DNA from: Porphyrobacter sp. CACIAM 03H1
GTDB taxonomy: Bacteria > Pseudomonadota > Alphaproteobacteria > Sphingomonadales > Sphingomonadaceae
Assembly: GCF_002215495.1 (NCBI RefSeq)
Contig: NZ_CP021378.1
Span: forward strand, 1,798,764 to 1,862,763
Direction of reading: 5' to 3'
DNA: 64,000 nt
Shown here piece after piece: positions 36,524 through 45,506 of the stretch. Below the pieces are notes generated by a model. It was not told the origin of the DNA and did no database searches. It was given only the letters and a program-made list of their open reading frames with translations. Made by a program: the position numbers and the translations under genes. Position 1 is the stretch's first letter. Every line of letters begins with the position of its first letter.

Positions 36524-37803
36524 GCGCGACCGCCGATCTTCTCGCCTTCGCGGGCGCCGAGCACGCGCTGCCGAAAGCCGTTCGCGCCGATGCGCTGCGC
36601 CTGCTTGCCGACACGCTGGCGGTCGGCGCGGCGGGGGCGGGCGCGCCGGGCGCGGATGCGATCCTTGCTGCGGCCCGGACTATGGGAAGCGGCGAGGAGG
36701 CCCGGCTGATCGGCACCCCGCAGCGCCTGCCCGCGCCCGCAGCGGCCTTCGTCAACGGCTACCGCATTCACTGCCTCGAATGGGACGCGGTGCACGAGCC
36801 TGCCGTGGTTCACGCGCTCAGCACCGTGGTCGCGGCTCTCGGCGCGGCGATCGACCGGCGGGGCGGCTGCGATCCCGAGGCGGCGCTGGCGGCCCTTGCG
36901 GTGGGGGTCGATGTCGCCGCGGGCCTCGGCCTGGCTGCCGATACCCCGCTGACTTTCTTCCGCCCCGCTACCGCCGGGGTGATCGGCGCGGCGCTCGCGG
37001 TGGCGCGGATCGACCGTGCACCGCTGGACGACACGCTGGGCCTCGCCTTCTCAAGCGCGGCGGGCACGATGCAGGCCCATGTCGAGGGGCTGGCGACGCT
37101 TCCCTTCCAGATCGCCAACGCCGCCCGCGCGGCCGTGACCGCCAGCGATCTCGCCCGCGCAGGCTTTCCCGGGCCGCGGGACCCGCTGGAAGGCCAGTTC
37201 GGCTATTTCCGCCTGTTCGACGGAGGCGACCTTGCACACTACACCCGCGATATCGGCAAGGTCTGGCGCATCGCCGAAGTGAGCGTGAAGCCCTTCCCGA
37301 GCGGTCGGGCCAGCCACGCGCTGATCGGCGCGATCGGGGAGCTTGGCCTCGGGGCGCAGGATGTCGAGGCGCTCGAGATGCATGTCCCGCCGCTGGTGCA
37401 CCGCCTCATCGGCCGGCCTTTCCGGCCCGACATGACCCCGGCCTATGCCCGCCTGTGCGGCCCGCTGCTGGCGGCGCTGGCCCTGCGCGACGGGCTGATC
37501 GACCCGCGTGCCTTCACCCCCGGAACCTTCGCCGACCCGGCCATCGCCGCGCTGGCGGGGCGCATCGCCATTCTTCCCGACGACAACCCCGATCCCAATG
37601 CGCTTAGCCCGCAGCGGATGGTGGTGCATGTCGCGGATGGACATATCGACATGGAGATTCCTCACACGCTCGGCAGCCCGGCCAGCCCGCTTTCGCCTGC
37701 GCAGGCGGAGGCCAAGCTGCGCCTCGCCCGCCATCTTGCCCCCGCCGATGCCGACCCGCGCATCTTCGCCGACCCTCTCAGCTACTTCACCGGAACGCCA
37801 TGA
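36511..37803 (+). CDS. MmgE/PrpD family protein, second copy
   Basis: The 430-residue protein starts at ATG 36511, or at GTG 36520, which would make a 4-base overlap. It shows LLADTLAVGAAGAGAPGADA, CLEWDAVHEPAVVHALSTVVAA and VKPFPSGRASHALIGAIGEL. It is closer to the canonical PrpD layout than the upstream copy. Two family members in tandem suggest a heteromer or two dehydration steps. It overlaps the CoA ligase gene by 4 bases. Confidence 0.88.
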   Translation: MDPVSATADLLAFAGAEHALPKAVRADALRLLADTLAVGAAGAGAPGADAILAAARTMGSGEEARLIGTPQRLPAPAAAFVNGYRIHCLEWDAVHEPAVVHALSTVVAALGAAIDRRGGCDPEAALAALAVGVDVAAGLGLAADTPLTFFRPATAGVIGAALAVARIDRAPLDDTLGLAFSSAAGTMQAHVEGLATLPFQIANAARAAVTASDLARAGFPGPRDPLEGQFGYFRLFDGGDLAHYTRDIGKVWRIAEVSVKPFPSGRASHALIGAIGELGLGAQDVEALEMHVPPLVHRLIGRPFRPDMTPAYARLCGPLLAALALRDGLIDPRAFTPGTFADPAIAALAGRIAILPDDNPDPNALSPQRMVVHVADGHIDMEIPHTLGSPASPLSPAQAEAKLRLARHLAPADADPRIFADPLSYFTGTP

Positions 37804-39167
37804 CCTACCCGACCTATTTCGAAGCGCTCGACCACCGGCAGATCCTCGCCGACTATCCGATCGGCGAGGCCTTCACTGCGCGCTACAGCAGCATGAGCCG
37901 CGACGAGCTCTTCGCGATGCAGGATGCGCAGTTCCGGCGGCTGATGGCGCGTGGCTGGCAGGTGCCGTTCTACCAACGGCTGTGGGGCGCGAAGGGGATC
38001 GAGCCGGGCGACATCCGCGGCCTTTCGGACATCGGCAAACTCCCGGTCTACGACAAGAGCGACCTCATGGCCTCGATCGCGGACTACCCGCCCTTCGGCG
38101 ACTTCCACGGCATGGGCGATCCCGCCTCGCGCGCGCCGAGCATCTTCCACACCACCTCGGGCACCACCGGCAAGCCGCAGACGCTGATCTTCGGCCCCAA
38201 GGGGCGCGAGGTCGGGAATCTTCTCGTCGGCCGGATGTATCGCTGGATGGGTCTCGAGCCGACCGACGTCGTCCACTCGGTCTACGGGCACGGCATGATC
38301 AACGGCGGGCACTATATCCGCGAGGCGGTGACGCACTTCACCAATTCGGTGTTCCTCTCTGCCGGCACGGGGATCGAGACCCGCTCCGTCAACCAAGTGC
38401 GGCTGATGGCCGATTTCGGCGTCACCGCGATCGTCGGCTTCGTCGACTACATCAGGAAGCTCGCCGAGACCGCCGAGGCCGAGGGGCTGTTCGACAAGAT
38501 CAATATCCGCATGATCATCGGCCATCTCGGCACCGAGGACCGCGCCTCGACCGAAGCGGCGTGGCACGGCGCGAAGGCCTATGACTGGTACGGCGTCGGC
38601 GATACGGGAAGCATCGCGGGCGAGGGGCCGGAGCGCGACGGAATGTATGTCTGGGAGGACGCGCAGTATCTCGAGCTGCTCGACATCGAGACCGGACGGC
38701 CGGTGGCACGGGGGCAGACTGGGGACATGGTCGTCACGTGCCTCTACAAGGACGACATCGCTCCCTGCATCCGCTTCAACACCCACGACATCACCCACGA
38801 ACTGGACGGGCGCGGCGAGATCGTTTTCAAGCGCATCGCCGGGTTCAAGGGCCGCAGCGACAACATGGTCAAGCTTCGCGGGATCAACGTCTTCCCCCAC
38901 GCGATCGGGGCCATCATCGAGAACCGGCCCGACCTTACCGGCGAATATGTCTGCCACCTGCGCCGCGACGAGGCCCAGAAGGATCACATGACGGTGACGC
39001 TCGAAAGCCGGGGCGGAACCGACCCGTCGGAACTGGCGGACCTGCTGCGCCGGGGCCTCGGCGTCGAGGTCGAGGTCGCGCTGGTCGCTCCCGGCGAGAC
39101 GGCGGCGGCAACCGAGATCGATACCCGCCAGAAGCCGCTGCGGCTGATCGACAAGCGCGGGGTCTGA
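37800..39167 (+). CDS. Phenylacetate-CoA ligase-like adenylate-forming enzyme
   Basis: The 455-residue protein has the AMP/phosphate loop HTTSGTTGKPQTL near residue 118, DWYGVGDTGSIAGEG as the A5-like motif, and GRSDNMVKLRGINVFPHAI as the C-terminal hinge, all typical of PaaK-type ligases. It should convert an acid to its CoA thioester using ATP. It begins within the stop of the PrpD gene. Confidence 0.9.
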   Translation: MTYPTYFEALDHRQILADYPIGEAFTARYSSMSRDELFAMQDAQFRRLMARGWQVPFYQRLWGAKGIEPGDIRGLSDIGKLPVYDKSDLMASIADYPPFGDFHGMGDPASRAPSIFHTTSGTTGKPQTLIFGPKGREVGNLLVGRMYRWMGLEPTDVVHSVYGHGMINGGHYIREAVTHFTNSVFLSAGTGIETRSVNQVRLMADFGVTAIVGFVDYIRKLAETAEAEGLFDKINIRMIIGHLGTEDRASTEAAWHGAKAYDWYGVGDTGSIAGEGPERDGMYVWEDAQYLELLDIETGRPVARGQTGDMVVTCLYKDDIAPCIRFNTHDITHELDGRGEIVFKRIAGFKGRSDNMVKLRGINVFPHAIGAIIENRPDLTGEYVCHLRRDEAQKDHMTVTLESRGGTDPSELADLLRRGLGVEVEVALVAPGETAAATEIDTRQKPLRLIDKRGV

Positions 39168-39177
39168 GGGCGCATCC

Positions 39178-40356
39178 ATGATCGACTTCGACGCCCTCGA
39201 CGCGGCCAACGAACCGCTCAACGCCTTCAGCGACTTCGACCGGACGGCGGTGTTCGGCGCGGGGCCGCTGGCGGGGATGACCATCGGGGTCAAGGCCAAC
39301 ATCGCAGTTGCCGGAATGCCGTGGCACGCCGGGCTCGCCGCCTTCGAGACGCGGCTGGCGGAGCGTGACGCCGATACCGTGGCGCTGCTGCGGCAGGCGG
39401 GGGCGGCGATCATCGGCGTCCTCAACATGGAGGAAGCCGCACTCGGCGCAAAGACCGACAACCCGCATTTCGGCCCCGTCCACAACCCGCACCGGATCGG
39501 CTATTCCCCCGGCGGCTCGTCCGGCGGGAGCGGGGCGGCGGTGGCGGCGGGGCTGTGCGATGCGGCCCTCGGCACCGACACGATGGGCTCGATCCGCATC
39601 CCGGCCAGCCATTGCGGGGTCTACGGCTTCAAGCCCGCCACTGCGAGCGTCAGCCAGCAGGGGCTCGAGCCTGCCGACCTGACGCTCGATGCGATCGGGC
39701 CGCTGGCGCGCGATCTCGACACGCTGGAACGGGTGGCGCGCGTGATCTCGGGCTTCGGCGACGATCCGCTGGAAGGCACCGGCGCGACGCTGACGGAGCA
39801 TGGCGTGGAGGTGCATCCGGACGTCGCCCGCGCCTTTGCTGCGGCGCTGGCCGCATTGCCCGAGACGCCGGCGCGCGCGGTGCTCAGTCACCCCCTGTCC
39901 CGCATCCGCTTTGCAGGGTTCATCGGCGTCTCCCGGGAGATGGCGGCGCATCTTCGCGGTGTTCCCACTTCGGAACGGCTGGCCCGGCTCCTGATCTACG
40001 GCCCGCGCCGCAGCCTTGCCGACTGGGCCGAGGACCGCGCCATCCTGGAGCGGACCGCCGCCGAGGTGCGCTCTGTGGTGGAGGAGCACGGCTTCCTGAT
40101 CCTGCCGACCGTCCCCAACCCGCCGTTCCCCCACAGCGATCCCGAGCCGCCCGCGCAGGCCGATTTCACCTGTCTCGCCAACATCGCAGGCCTGCCTGCA
40201 CTCAGCATGCCCGCCGGATGGACCGCCGACGGCCTGCCGACGGGTGTGCAACTGGTGGGCAACGCCGGCGCGGAAAGCGGCTTGTTCGCGCTCGCCCGCC
40301 AACTCGACGACAGATTGCGGGCCTATCGCCCGTCCCAGAACCAGCAAGGAGCCTGA
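39178..40356 (+). CDS. Amidase-signature family hydrolase
   Basis: The 392-residue protein shows the Ser-cis-Ser-Lys triad of amidase-signature enzymes: K39 in IGVKAN, S115 in PGGSSGGSGAAVAAGLCD and S138 in TMGSIRIPASHCGVYGFKP. Length is a little short for the family. It likely hydrolyses an amide produced by ring opening, which would complement the PuuE-like protein later in the operon. It sits 10 bases after the ligase gene. Confidence 0.92.
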   Translation: MIDFDALDAANEPLNAFSDFDRTAVFGAGPLAGMTIGVKANIAVAGMPWHAGLAAFETRLAERDADTVALLRQAGAAIIGVLNMEEAALGAKTDNPHFGPVHNPHRIGYSPGGSSGGSGAAVAAGLCDAALGTDTMGSIRIPASHCGVYGFKPATASVSQQGLEPADLTLDAIGPLARDLDTLERVARVISGFGDDPLEGTGATLTEHGVEVHPDVARAFAAALAALPETPARAVLSHPLSRIRFAGFIGVSREMAAHLRGVPTSERLARLLIYGPRRSLADWAEDRAILERTAAEVRSVVEEHGFLILPTVPNPPFPHSDPEPPAQADFTCLANIAGLPALSMPAGWTADGLPTGVQLVGNAGAESGLFALARQLDDRLRAYRPSQNQQGA

Positions 40357-40359
40357 CCG

Positions 40360-40668
40360 ATGCGCATCATCTGCCTGTTCAACCTGAAGCCCGATGCCAG
40401 CATTGCCGAGTACGAGGCATGGGCAAAGACCCGCGACATCCCGACCGTCAACGGCCTCGGCTCGGTCACCAGCTTCACCGTCCACAAGGCCACCGGCGTC
40501 TTCGGCGACGATGCCGCCACCCCGGCCTACCAGTATATCGAGATAATCGACATCACCGGCATGGACGCCTTTGTCGCCGACATCTCGACCGCAGACTTCC
40601 AGGCCGCCGCCGCACCCTTCCAGGGCTTTGCCGATGCGCCGCAGTTCATCCTGACCGAGGACCTCTGA
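40360..40668 (+). CDS. HapK/REDY-like small protein
   Basis: The 102-residue protein begins MRIICLFNLKPDASIAEYEAWAKT and contains the DIPTVNGLGSVTSF and YIEIIDITGMDAF segments of HapK/REDY-like proteins, a dimeric alpha+beta-barrel family. The function is not established. It is the third small ferredoxin-like barrel type in the island, with DUF1330 at 2422 and the YciI-like protein at 44090. Confidence 0.75.
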   Translation: MRIICLFNLKPDASIAEYEAWAKTRDIPTVNGLGSVTSFTVHKATGVFGDDAATPAYQYIEIIDITGMDAFVADISTADFQAAAAPFQGFADAPQFILTEDL

Positions 40669-40669
40669 C

Positions 40670-41473
40670 ATGGCAGGCGCATTCGCGGGCAAGACGATCG
40701 TCGTCACCGGATCGGGCAAGCACAAGGGGCTGGGGCAGGGCATCCTTCAGGCCTTCGCCGACGAAGGCGCCAATTGCGTCGTGTCCGACCTTGCGATCGA
40801 TGCCGAGGCCCTCGCTGTCGCCGAGGATCTGCGCGCCCGCGGCGCGGCGGTCGCGACCATCGCCTGCGACGTCTCGAGGGCAGACCAGTGCCGCGCCCTT
40901 GTCGATCAGGCGGTGGAGCGTTTCGGCAGCGTCGACATCCTCGTCAACAATGCCGGGATCGGCTTCAAGATGAAGCCGCTGCTCGAGGTCGACACCGCCG
41001 ACGAGTGGGACCAGGTGATCGCCGTCAACCTCTCTGGCGCGTTCTACTGCACCCAGGCCGCGGCGCGGGCGATGGTGGCGGCCGGCAAGGGCGGGCGGAT
41101 CATCAACATCGCCAGCCAGGCCGCCAAGACCGGCTTCCCGCATCTGCCGGCCTATGTCTCGTCCAAGCACGGCTTGGTCGGGCTGACGCGGGCGAGCGCC
41201 GTGGAACTCGGCAAGCACGGGATCACCGTCAACGCCGTGTGCCCCAATCACGTCACGACCGGCCTTGGCGCGCAGCAGAACGAATATTTCAGCAAGCTGC
41301 TCGGCTTTGCGAGTGTCGAGGACTATCTCGCCAACATGGCCGCCAAGAACCCGATGGGCCGCCCGGGCCTGCCCTCCGACACCGCCGCCGCCTGCCTCTG
41401 GCTGGCGAGCGATGCCGCTTTCTACGTCACCGGCGAGGCGCTGAATGTCAGCGGCGGGGAGGAGATGCACTAG
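40670..41473 (+). CDS. Short-chain dehydrogenase/reductase
   Basis: The 267-residue protein has the cofactor motif TGSGKHKGLG, D40 at the end of strand 2 (favouring NAD), VNNAGIG, and catalytic S149, Y162 and K166 (IASQ, YVSSK). It should oxidise a secondary alcohol or reduce a ketone, possibly a 3-hydroxyacyl-CoA intermediate. It begins two bases after the stop of the HapK gene. Confidence 0.92.
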   Translation: MAGAFAGKTIVVTGSGKHKGLGQGILQAFADEGANCVVSDLAIDAEALAVAEDLRARGAAVATIACDVSRADQCRALVDQAVERFGSVDILVNNAGIGFKMKPLLEVDTADEWDQVIAVNLSGAFYCTQAAARAMVAAGKGGRIINIASQAAKTGFPHLPAYVSSKHGLVGLTRASAVELGKHGITVNAVCPNHVTTGLGAQQNEYFSKLLGFASVEDYLANMAAKNPMGRPGLPSDTAAACLWLASDAAFYVTGEALNVSGGEEMH

Positions 41474-41490
41474 CCCCGCTTCACCCCCAC

Positions 41491-41556
41491 CGTTCGTGTC
41501 GAGCGAAGTCGAGACACACAGGCGCGAACGGTTCTCGGCTTCGCTCGAACCGAACG
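41491..41556. repeat. REP-like palindromic repeat
   Basis: An imperfect inverted repeat pairs 41491-41513 (CGTTCGTGTCGAGCGAAGT then CGAG) with 41533-41556 (TCTCGGCTTCGCTCGAA then CCGAACG). The GTCGAGCGAAGTCGAGA and TCTCG-CTTCGCTCGA core resembles small interspersed palindromes I recall from sphingomonad genomes. It lies in the only sizeable gap of the 35294-44392 operon and could form a hairpin in the mRNA, reducing expression of the four downstream genes. Confidence 0.7.
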
Positions 41557-41566
41557 GAGATTTCAT

Positions 41567-42436
41567 GTGTTGACCGAAGAGAGAATGGACTGGCCGGGCG
41601 GGGCGAAGCTGGCGCTCAGCGTGGTCGTCAATGTCGAGGAGGGCAGCGAGATGACCATTGCCCGCGGCGATCGCGGGATGGAGCCGGTCGACGAGCTGGG
41701 CGTCTTCGTCAAGTCGAAGATGCGCAACTACTCCAACGAATCCAACTACTTCTATGGCATCAAGGCGGGTGCGCCGCGAATCGTGAAGCTGCTCAGGCGC
41801 TACGACATCATGGCGAGCTGGACGGTCGCGGCCATGTCCCTCGAGAACCACCCCGAGATCGCCGCGGCGATCCGCGAGCTTGGCCACGAGCCCGTCAGCC
41901 ACGGCTGGCGCTGGGTCCACCAGTTCAAGATGGACGAGGACGAGGAGCGCGACTTCATTCGCAAGGCCGTTACCAGCATCGAGGCGACCTGCGGTGTGCG
42001 CCCCTACGGCTGGCTCTCGCGCTACCTCCTCACCGACAACACCCGCCGCCTGCTGTCGGAGGAGGGCTTCACCTACCACATGGACGATTACAGCGGAGAC
42101 GTGCCCTTCTGGGACCGCGACACTGTGCCGGGAAGGCCCATGTGCATCGTTCCCTACCAGCTCGACAGCAACGACATGAAGATGTGGACCGACCCGGCGC
42201 TGACCCCGCACCAGTGGCTCGACTATGCCAGGGCGAACTTCGACCAGCTCTACCGCGAGGGCGAGGAGGGTTTCCCCAAGATGATGAGCCTCGGCCTGCA
42301 CCTGCGCATCATCGGCCGCCCCGGGCGGATCTGGGCGCTGGAGGAATTCTTCCGCCACGTCCGTGCGCACGAGGGCGTGTGGGTGACGACCCGCAAGGCC
42401 ATCGCCGATCACTTCATGGCGGCCCACCCGGCATGA
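41567..42436 (+). CDS. PuuE-like polysaccharide-deacetylase-fold hydrolase
   Basis: The 289-residue protein starts at GTG 41567 with GGAG 7 bases upstream; an ATG at 41585 is an alternative. LALSVVVNVEEGSE (E24, E25) is close to the NxEEG motif of PuuE, the metal-independent allantoinase, and GHEPVSHGWRWVHQF and RPYGWLSRYLLTDNTRRLL are also PuuE-like. It probably opens a cyclic ureide, amide or imide. It is the third member of this fold in the island and shares the operon with an amidase. Confidence 0.87.
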   Translation: MLTEERMDWPGGAKLALSVVVNVEEGSEMTIARGDRGMEPVDELGVFVKSKMRNYSNESNYFYGIKAGAPRIVKLLRRYDIMASWTVAAMSLENHPEIAAAIRELGHEPVSHGWRWVHQFKMDEDEERDFIRKAVTSIEATCGVRPYGWLSRYLLTDNTRRLLSEEGFTYHMDDYSGDVPFWDRDTVPGRPMCIVPYQLDSNDMKMWTDPALTPHQWLDYARANFDQLYREGEEGFPKMMSLGLHLRIIGRPGRIWALEEFFRHVRAHEGVWVTTRKAIADHFMAAHPA

Positions 42437-43191
42437 GCCTGCGTCTGACTCGCGAGGGCGCCGTGGCGCGCCTGCTGATCGACCGCGCCGACAAGCGCAA
42501 CGCCTTCGACATGGCCATGTGGGAGGCGCTCCCCGCGCTGGTCGCCGAGGCGGCCGCCGATCCGGCGGTGCGGGTGCTCGAGGTGCGCGCCGCCGAAGCG
42601 GGCACGGCGTTCTGCGCGGGCGCCGACATCCGCGAACTGCTCGCCAACAAGGACGATGCCGCGTGGCGCGCGGCCAATCAGGCGGCGATCAACCGCGCGC
42701 AATGGGAGCTCGCGCGGGCCAACCTGCCGACCATCGCCTTCGTCGAGGGCGACTGCGTGGGCGGGGGCTGCGGGATCGCGATGGCCTGTGACATCCGCGT
42801 GGCGACCCCGGCGGCGCGGTTCGGGATCACGCCCGCGAGGCTCGGCCTCGTCTATCCGCTGCACGATGTGAAGCTGCTGGTCGATCTGGTCGGGCCGGGG
42901 CAGGCGAAGCGGATGCTCTACACCGGCGAACTGCTTGCGGCCGAAGAGGCACAGCGGATCGGGCTGGTCGAGATCATCGCCGAAAGCAGCGATGAAATCG
43001 CTTCCCGGATCGCCGCAGCCTCGGGCAGCAGCGCGCGGGCGATCAAGGGCTTCGTGCGCCGGGTGCTCGACGGACAGGTGGCGGACGATGCGGAGACGCT
43101 CGCGACCTTCGCGGCGGCCTTCACCGGGCCGGACTTCGCCGAGGGCACCGCAGCCTTCGTGGAAAAGCGCCAGCCGGATTTCAAGGCATGA
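42433..43191 (+). CDS. Enoyl-CoA hydratase/isomerase family protein
   Basis: The 252-residue crotonase-fold protein has AFCAGADIREL and FVEGDCVGGGCGIAMACDIRVA, the oxyanion-hole regions. In the segment where hydratases have catalytic Glu residues it reads GITPARLGLVYPLHD, so the usual Glu pair is not obvious and the reaction may not be simple hydration. It overlaps both neighbours by 4 bases. Confidence 0.88.
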   Translation: MSLRLTREGAVARLLIDRADKRNAFDMAMWEALPALVAEAAADPAVRVLEVRAAEAGTAFCAGADIRELLANKDDAAWRAANQAAINRAQWELARANLPTIAFVEGDCVGGGCGIAMACDIRVATPAARFGITPARLGLVYPLHDVKLLVDLVGPGQAKRMLYTGELLAAEEAQRIGLVEIIAESSDEIASRIAAASGSSARAIKGFVRRVLDGQVADDAETLATFAAAFTGPDFAEGTAAFVEKRQPDFKA

Positions 43192-44090
43192 CCATCCCGC
43201 ACGGAACCATCCTCGGCGGCCTCTCGACCGTTCCCGACCTTGCACAGGGGATTGCGGCCTATCACGGCGTGCTCGGGCTTGAGCTGGTGGAGCAGGGCAG
43301 GTTGCCGGCCGATCTTGCCGCAGGCTGGGGCTGCCCAGCCAACGCAGGCGCGCCTTATGCCGTCCTGCGCCCGGCGAGCGGCGCGCCCTGCTGGTTCCGG
43401 CTGGTCGAGCAGCCCGCGCACCCCGCCTTTCGCCCGACCACCACCTTCGGCTGGGCCGCATTCGAGACCACGGTCGAGGACGTATGGCACTGGCCCGGCA
43501 CCTTGCCGCGCGATCTGTGGGAGATTGTCGGCCCGCCGAAGAAGCTCGAGAACGTCGCGCCCGCCTTCATCCCCATGCAGGCACTGGGGCCGGGGCGCGA
43601 GATGATCTATCTCAACCAGGTGCTGGCCGACATGGGGGACACCGATCTGCCGCGGGCAGGGGCGTCGGTCGACCGGATCTTCATCACCGTCCTTGCCGCG
43701 CCCGATCGCGAAGCGGCGCTGGCGTGGTATCGCGATGTCCTCGGACTGGAGCGGGGCGCGGACTACACGCTGCCCTATTCGATGATCAACAAGGCCTTCG
43801 CCCTGCCGGCCGACACGCAGACGACGATCTCGATGGTCAAGGCGGGGCGAATGCCGATCGTCGAGGTGGACGATTACCCCGCCACTGCCACCGCGCGTGC
43901 CCGCCATGAAGCGATGCTTCCGCCGGGCAATGCGCTGGTCACGCTGGCGGTGCGCGATCTCGACGCCTGCAACGCCCGCTGGATCGTGCCGCCAGTGGTG
44001 CGCGAAGGGGCGCTCTACGAAGGCCGCCGCAGCGCCACCGTCATTGGCGCGGCGGGCGAGCTGGTCGAGTGCGTCGAGGTCGGCGGGTGA
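43188..44090 (+). CDS. Two-domain VOC protein, cytosolic
   Basis: The 300-residue protein has two VOC halves, starting near LGGLSTVPDLAQGIAAYHGVLGL and VDRIFITVLAAPDREAALAWYRDVLGL, and no signal peptide. The overall plan matches the exported VOC protein at 19828-20895, including a conserved WG-P segment near residue 46. Isomerase, epimerase, lyase or dioxygenase activity is possible. It overlaps the hydratase gene by 4 bases and the YciI gene by one. Confidence 0.85.
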   Translation: MTIPHGTILGGLSTVPDLAQGIAAYHGVLGLELVEQGRLPADLAAGWGCPANAGAPYAVLRPASGAPCWFRLVEQPAHPAFRPTTTFGWAAFETTVEDVWHWPGTLPRDLWEIVGPPKKLENVAPAFIPMQALGPGREMIYLNQVLADMGDTDLPRAGASVDRIFITVLAAPDREAALAWYRDVLGLERGADYTLPYSMINKAFALPADTQTTISMVKAGRMPIVEVDDYPATATARARHEAMLPPGNALVTLAVRDLDACNARWIVPPVVREGALYEGRRSATVIGAAGELVECVEVGG

Positions 44091-44392
44091 TGCTCTTCGC
44101 CTTCCGGTGCCGTGACGGCGCGAACGGCGCGGCGCTCCGGGCGGAACTGCTGGGGGCGCATCTCGCCCACGTCGAGGCGCATATCGATCACTATGCTGTC
44201 GCCGGGCCGCTGAGGGACGGGGATGTGACTGTCGGATCGCTGCTCGTCATCAAGGCGCGCGACATGGCCGAGGCGCGCGCGCGGTTCGAGGCCGACCCCT
44301 ATTTTGCCGGCGGGGTGTGGCAGTCGGTCGAGGTCGAGGAGTTCCGGGCTGTCGCCGGGGACTGGGTCGGCGGCGCGGCGTGGAAGCGGTGA
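44090..44392 (+). CDS. YciI-like small protein
   Basis: The 100-residue protein has the YCII pattern: MLFAFRCRDG, LGAHLAHVEAHIDHYAVAGPLRDG and a DPYFAGGVWQSVEVEEF end. Some YciI relatives have lyase or dehydrochlorinase-like activity, but most are uncharacterised. Its start overlaps the stop of the VOC gene (TGATG). It is the last gene of the long operon that starts at 35294. Confidence 0.82.
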   Translation: MLFAFRCRDGANGAALRAELLGAHLAHVEAHIDHYAVAGPLRDGDVTVGSLLVIKARDMAEARARFEADPYFAGGVWQSVEVEEFRAVAGDWVGGAAWKR

Positions 44393-44399
44393 GTCCGGC

Positions 44400-45437
44400 T
44401 CAGCGGGCGGCGGTCGCGTCCGGCGCCAGATTGTCGATGTCGCGCCACAGCAGCCACTGGCCGCCCTTCCACTTGTAGACCAGCATCGAACGGCCCGCGA
44501 CCGAGACGGGCGGCTTGCCGGGGAAGGTGATCGCCATCGCATACCGCGCGGTGACGAAGCCGTGCCCGCCCTCGGCCCGCGCTTCTTCCGGGGCGAAGTC
44601 GATCGTCGCGCTGCCGCCAGCATCGCGCACCCGGCGCAGATGGGCGATGATCGCGTCGGCGCCCGTCAGCTTCGGGGTGCCTTGCGTCATCAGCACCGCG
44701 TCGTCGGCGTAAAGGCGCCGCAACGCGTCCCAGTCGCCGGCTTCGTAGAGCGCCTTCCAGCGCGCACCCGCGTCGACCAGCCCGGCAGCCGCCGCCTCGC
44801 CGCTTGGCGGCGGTGTGTCGGCGGCCGAGCAGCTGCCCTGCATCCAGCGCAGGTTGATCCCCACGAGGCGCGCATCGGGCGAGGCCCAGGCGTAGCTTTC
44901 GGCGCGCTCGGGATCGTCCTTGTGCACGTATAGCACCAGCGACGGCTTGTTGCGGCTGCCCTTCGCCCAGGTGACGTTGCGCAAGCGGATCGAGATGTCG
45001 GGGGCGACGCCTTGCCCGGGGATGGCGACCCGTCCGCCCTGATCGAAGCTCGCCAGCCCGCCGGCGAAGGTCCAGTCGGGCGTGCCGTCGGGCTTGGCGG
45101 CGAACTTGCGCACCGAAACCCAGCAGGTGAAGGGCTGTGCGCGGCGGATCTCGCTGCCCGCGATCTGCCAGCCCGCGCCGCCGGCGCGCGGCGCGAGGCC
45201 GGGAACCGTGCCGCGCTGCCATTCGCCCTTGGGCGCGCCGAAGGCGTCGATAGGGCGCCAGCGCCCGTCCTCGCCGACCTCGACGAGAATTGCTTCGGGC
45301 CGCGCGCGCCCCTCTTCCTCGGCGAAGTAGGTGTCCTCGGTGTTCGTCCAGATGCCGGCGGGCAGGGTGTCCTGCGCCTGTGCGGCAAGCGGCGCGGCGC
45401 CGACGAAAGCGGCGGCGAGTGTGCGAAGGCGGCGCAT
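44400..45437 (-). CDS. Exported protein with C-terminal NTF2/SnoaL-like domain
   Basis: The 345-residue protein has a signal peptide (MRRLRTLAAAFVGAAPLAAQAQ). Residues 25-205 form an unrecognised domain with a single pair of cysteines (FTCWVS, GSCSA). Residues 218-345 resemble NTF2/SnoaL-like cone domains (ALYEAGDWDALRRLYADDAVLMTQG, GRSMLVYKWKGGQWLLWRDID). It ends 8 bases from the convergent YciI gene and is read away from operator 6, so it is probably part of the regulon. Confidence 0.78.
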   Translation of the reverse strand: MRRLRTLAAAFVGAAPLAAQAQDTLPAGIWTNTEDTYFAEEEGRARPEAILVEVGEDGRWRPIDAFGAPKGEWQRGTVPGLAPRAGGAGWQIAGSEIRRAQPFTCWVSVRKFAAKPDGTPDWTFAGGLASFDQGGRVAIPGQGVAPDISIRLRNVTWAKGSRNKPSLVLYVHKDDPERAESYAWASPDARLVGINLRWMQGSCSAADTPPPSGEAAAAGLVDAGARWKALYEAGDWDALRRLYADDAVLMTQGTPKLTGADAIIAHLRRVRDAGGSATIDFAPEEARAEGGHGFVTARYAMAITFPGKPPVSVAGRSMLVYKWKGGQWLLWRDIDNLAPDATAAR

Positions 45438-45473
45438 GGCGCTTGCCTAGAGCAATGCAGCGTGGTTGAAAAG

Positions 45474-45485
45474 ATGTCCGGACAA
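45474..45485. promoter_or_regulatory. Operator 6 (variant), divergent
   Basis: ATGTCCGGACAA differs from the consensus only in the first base. It lies 36 bases from the leftward start at 45437 and 21 bases from the rightward start at 45507, so it could control both. It marks the right edge of the island. Confidence 0.75.
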
Positions 45486-45506
45486 TTGCGGGGCGGGAGA
45501 CGGGAC

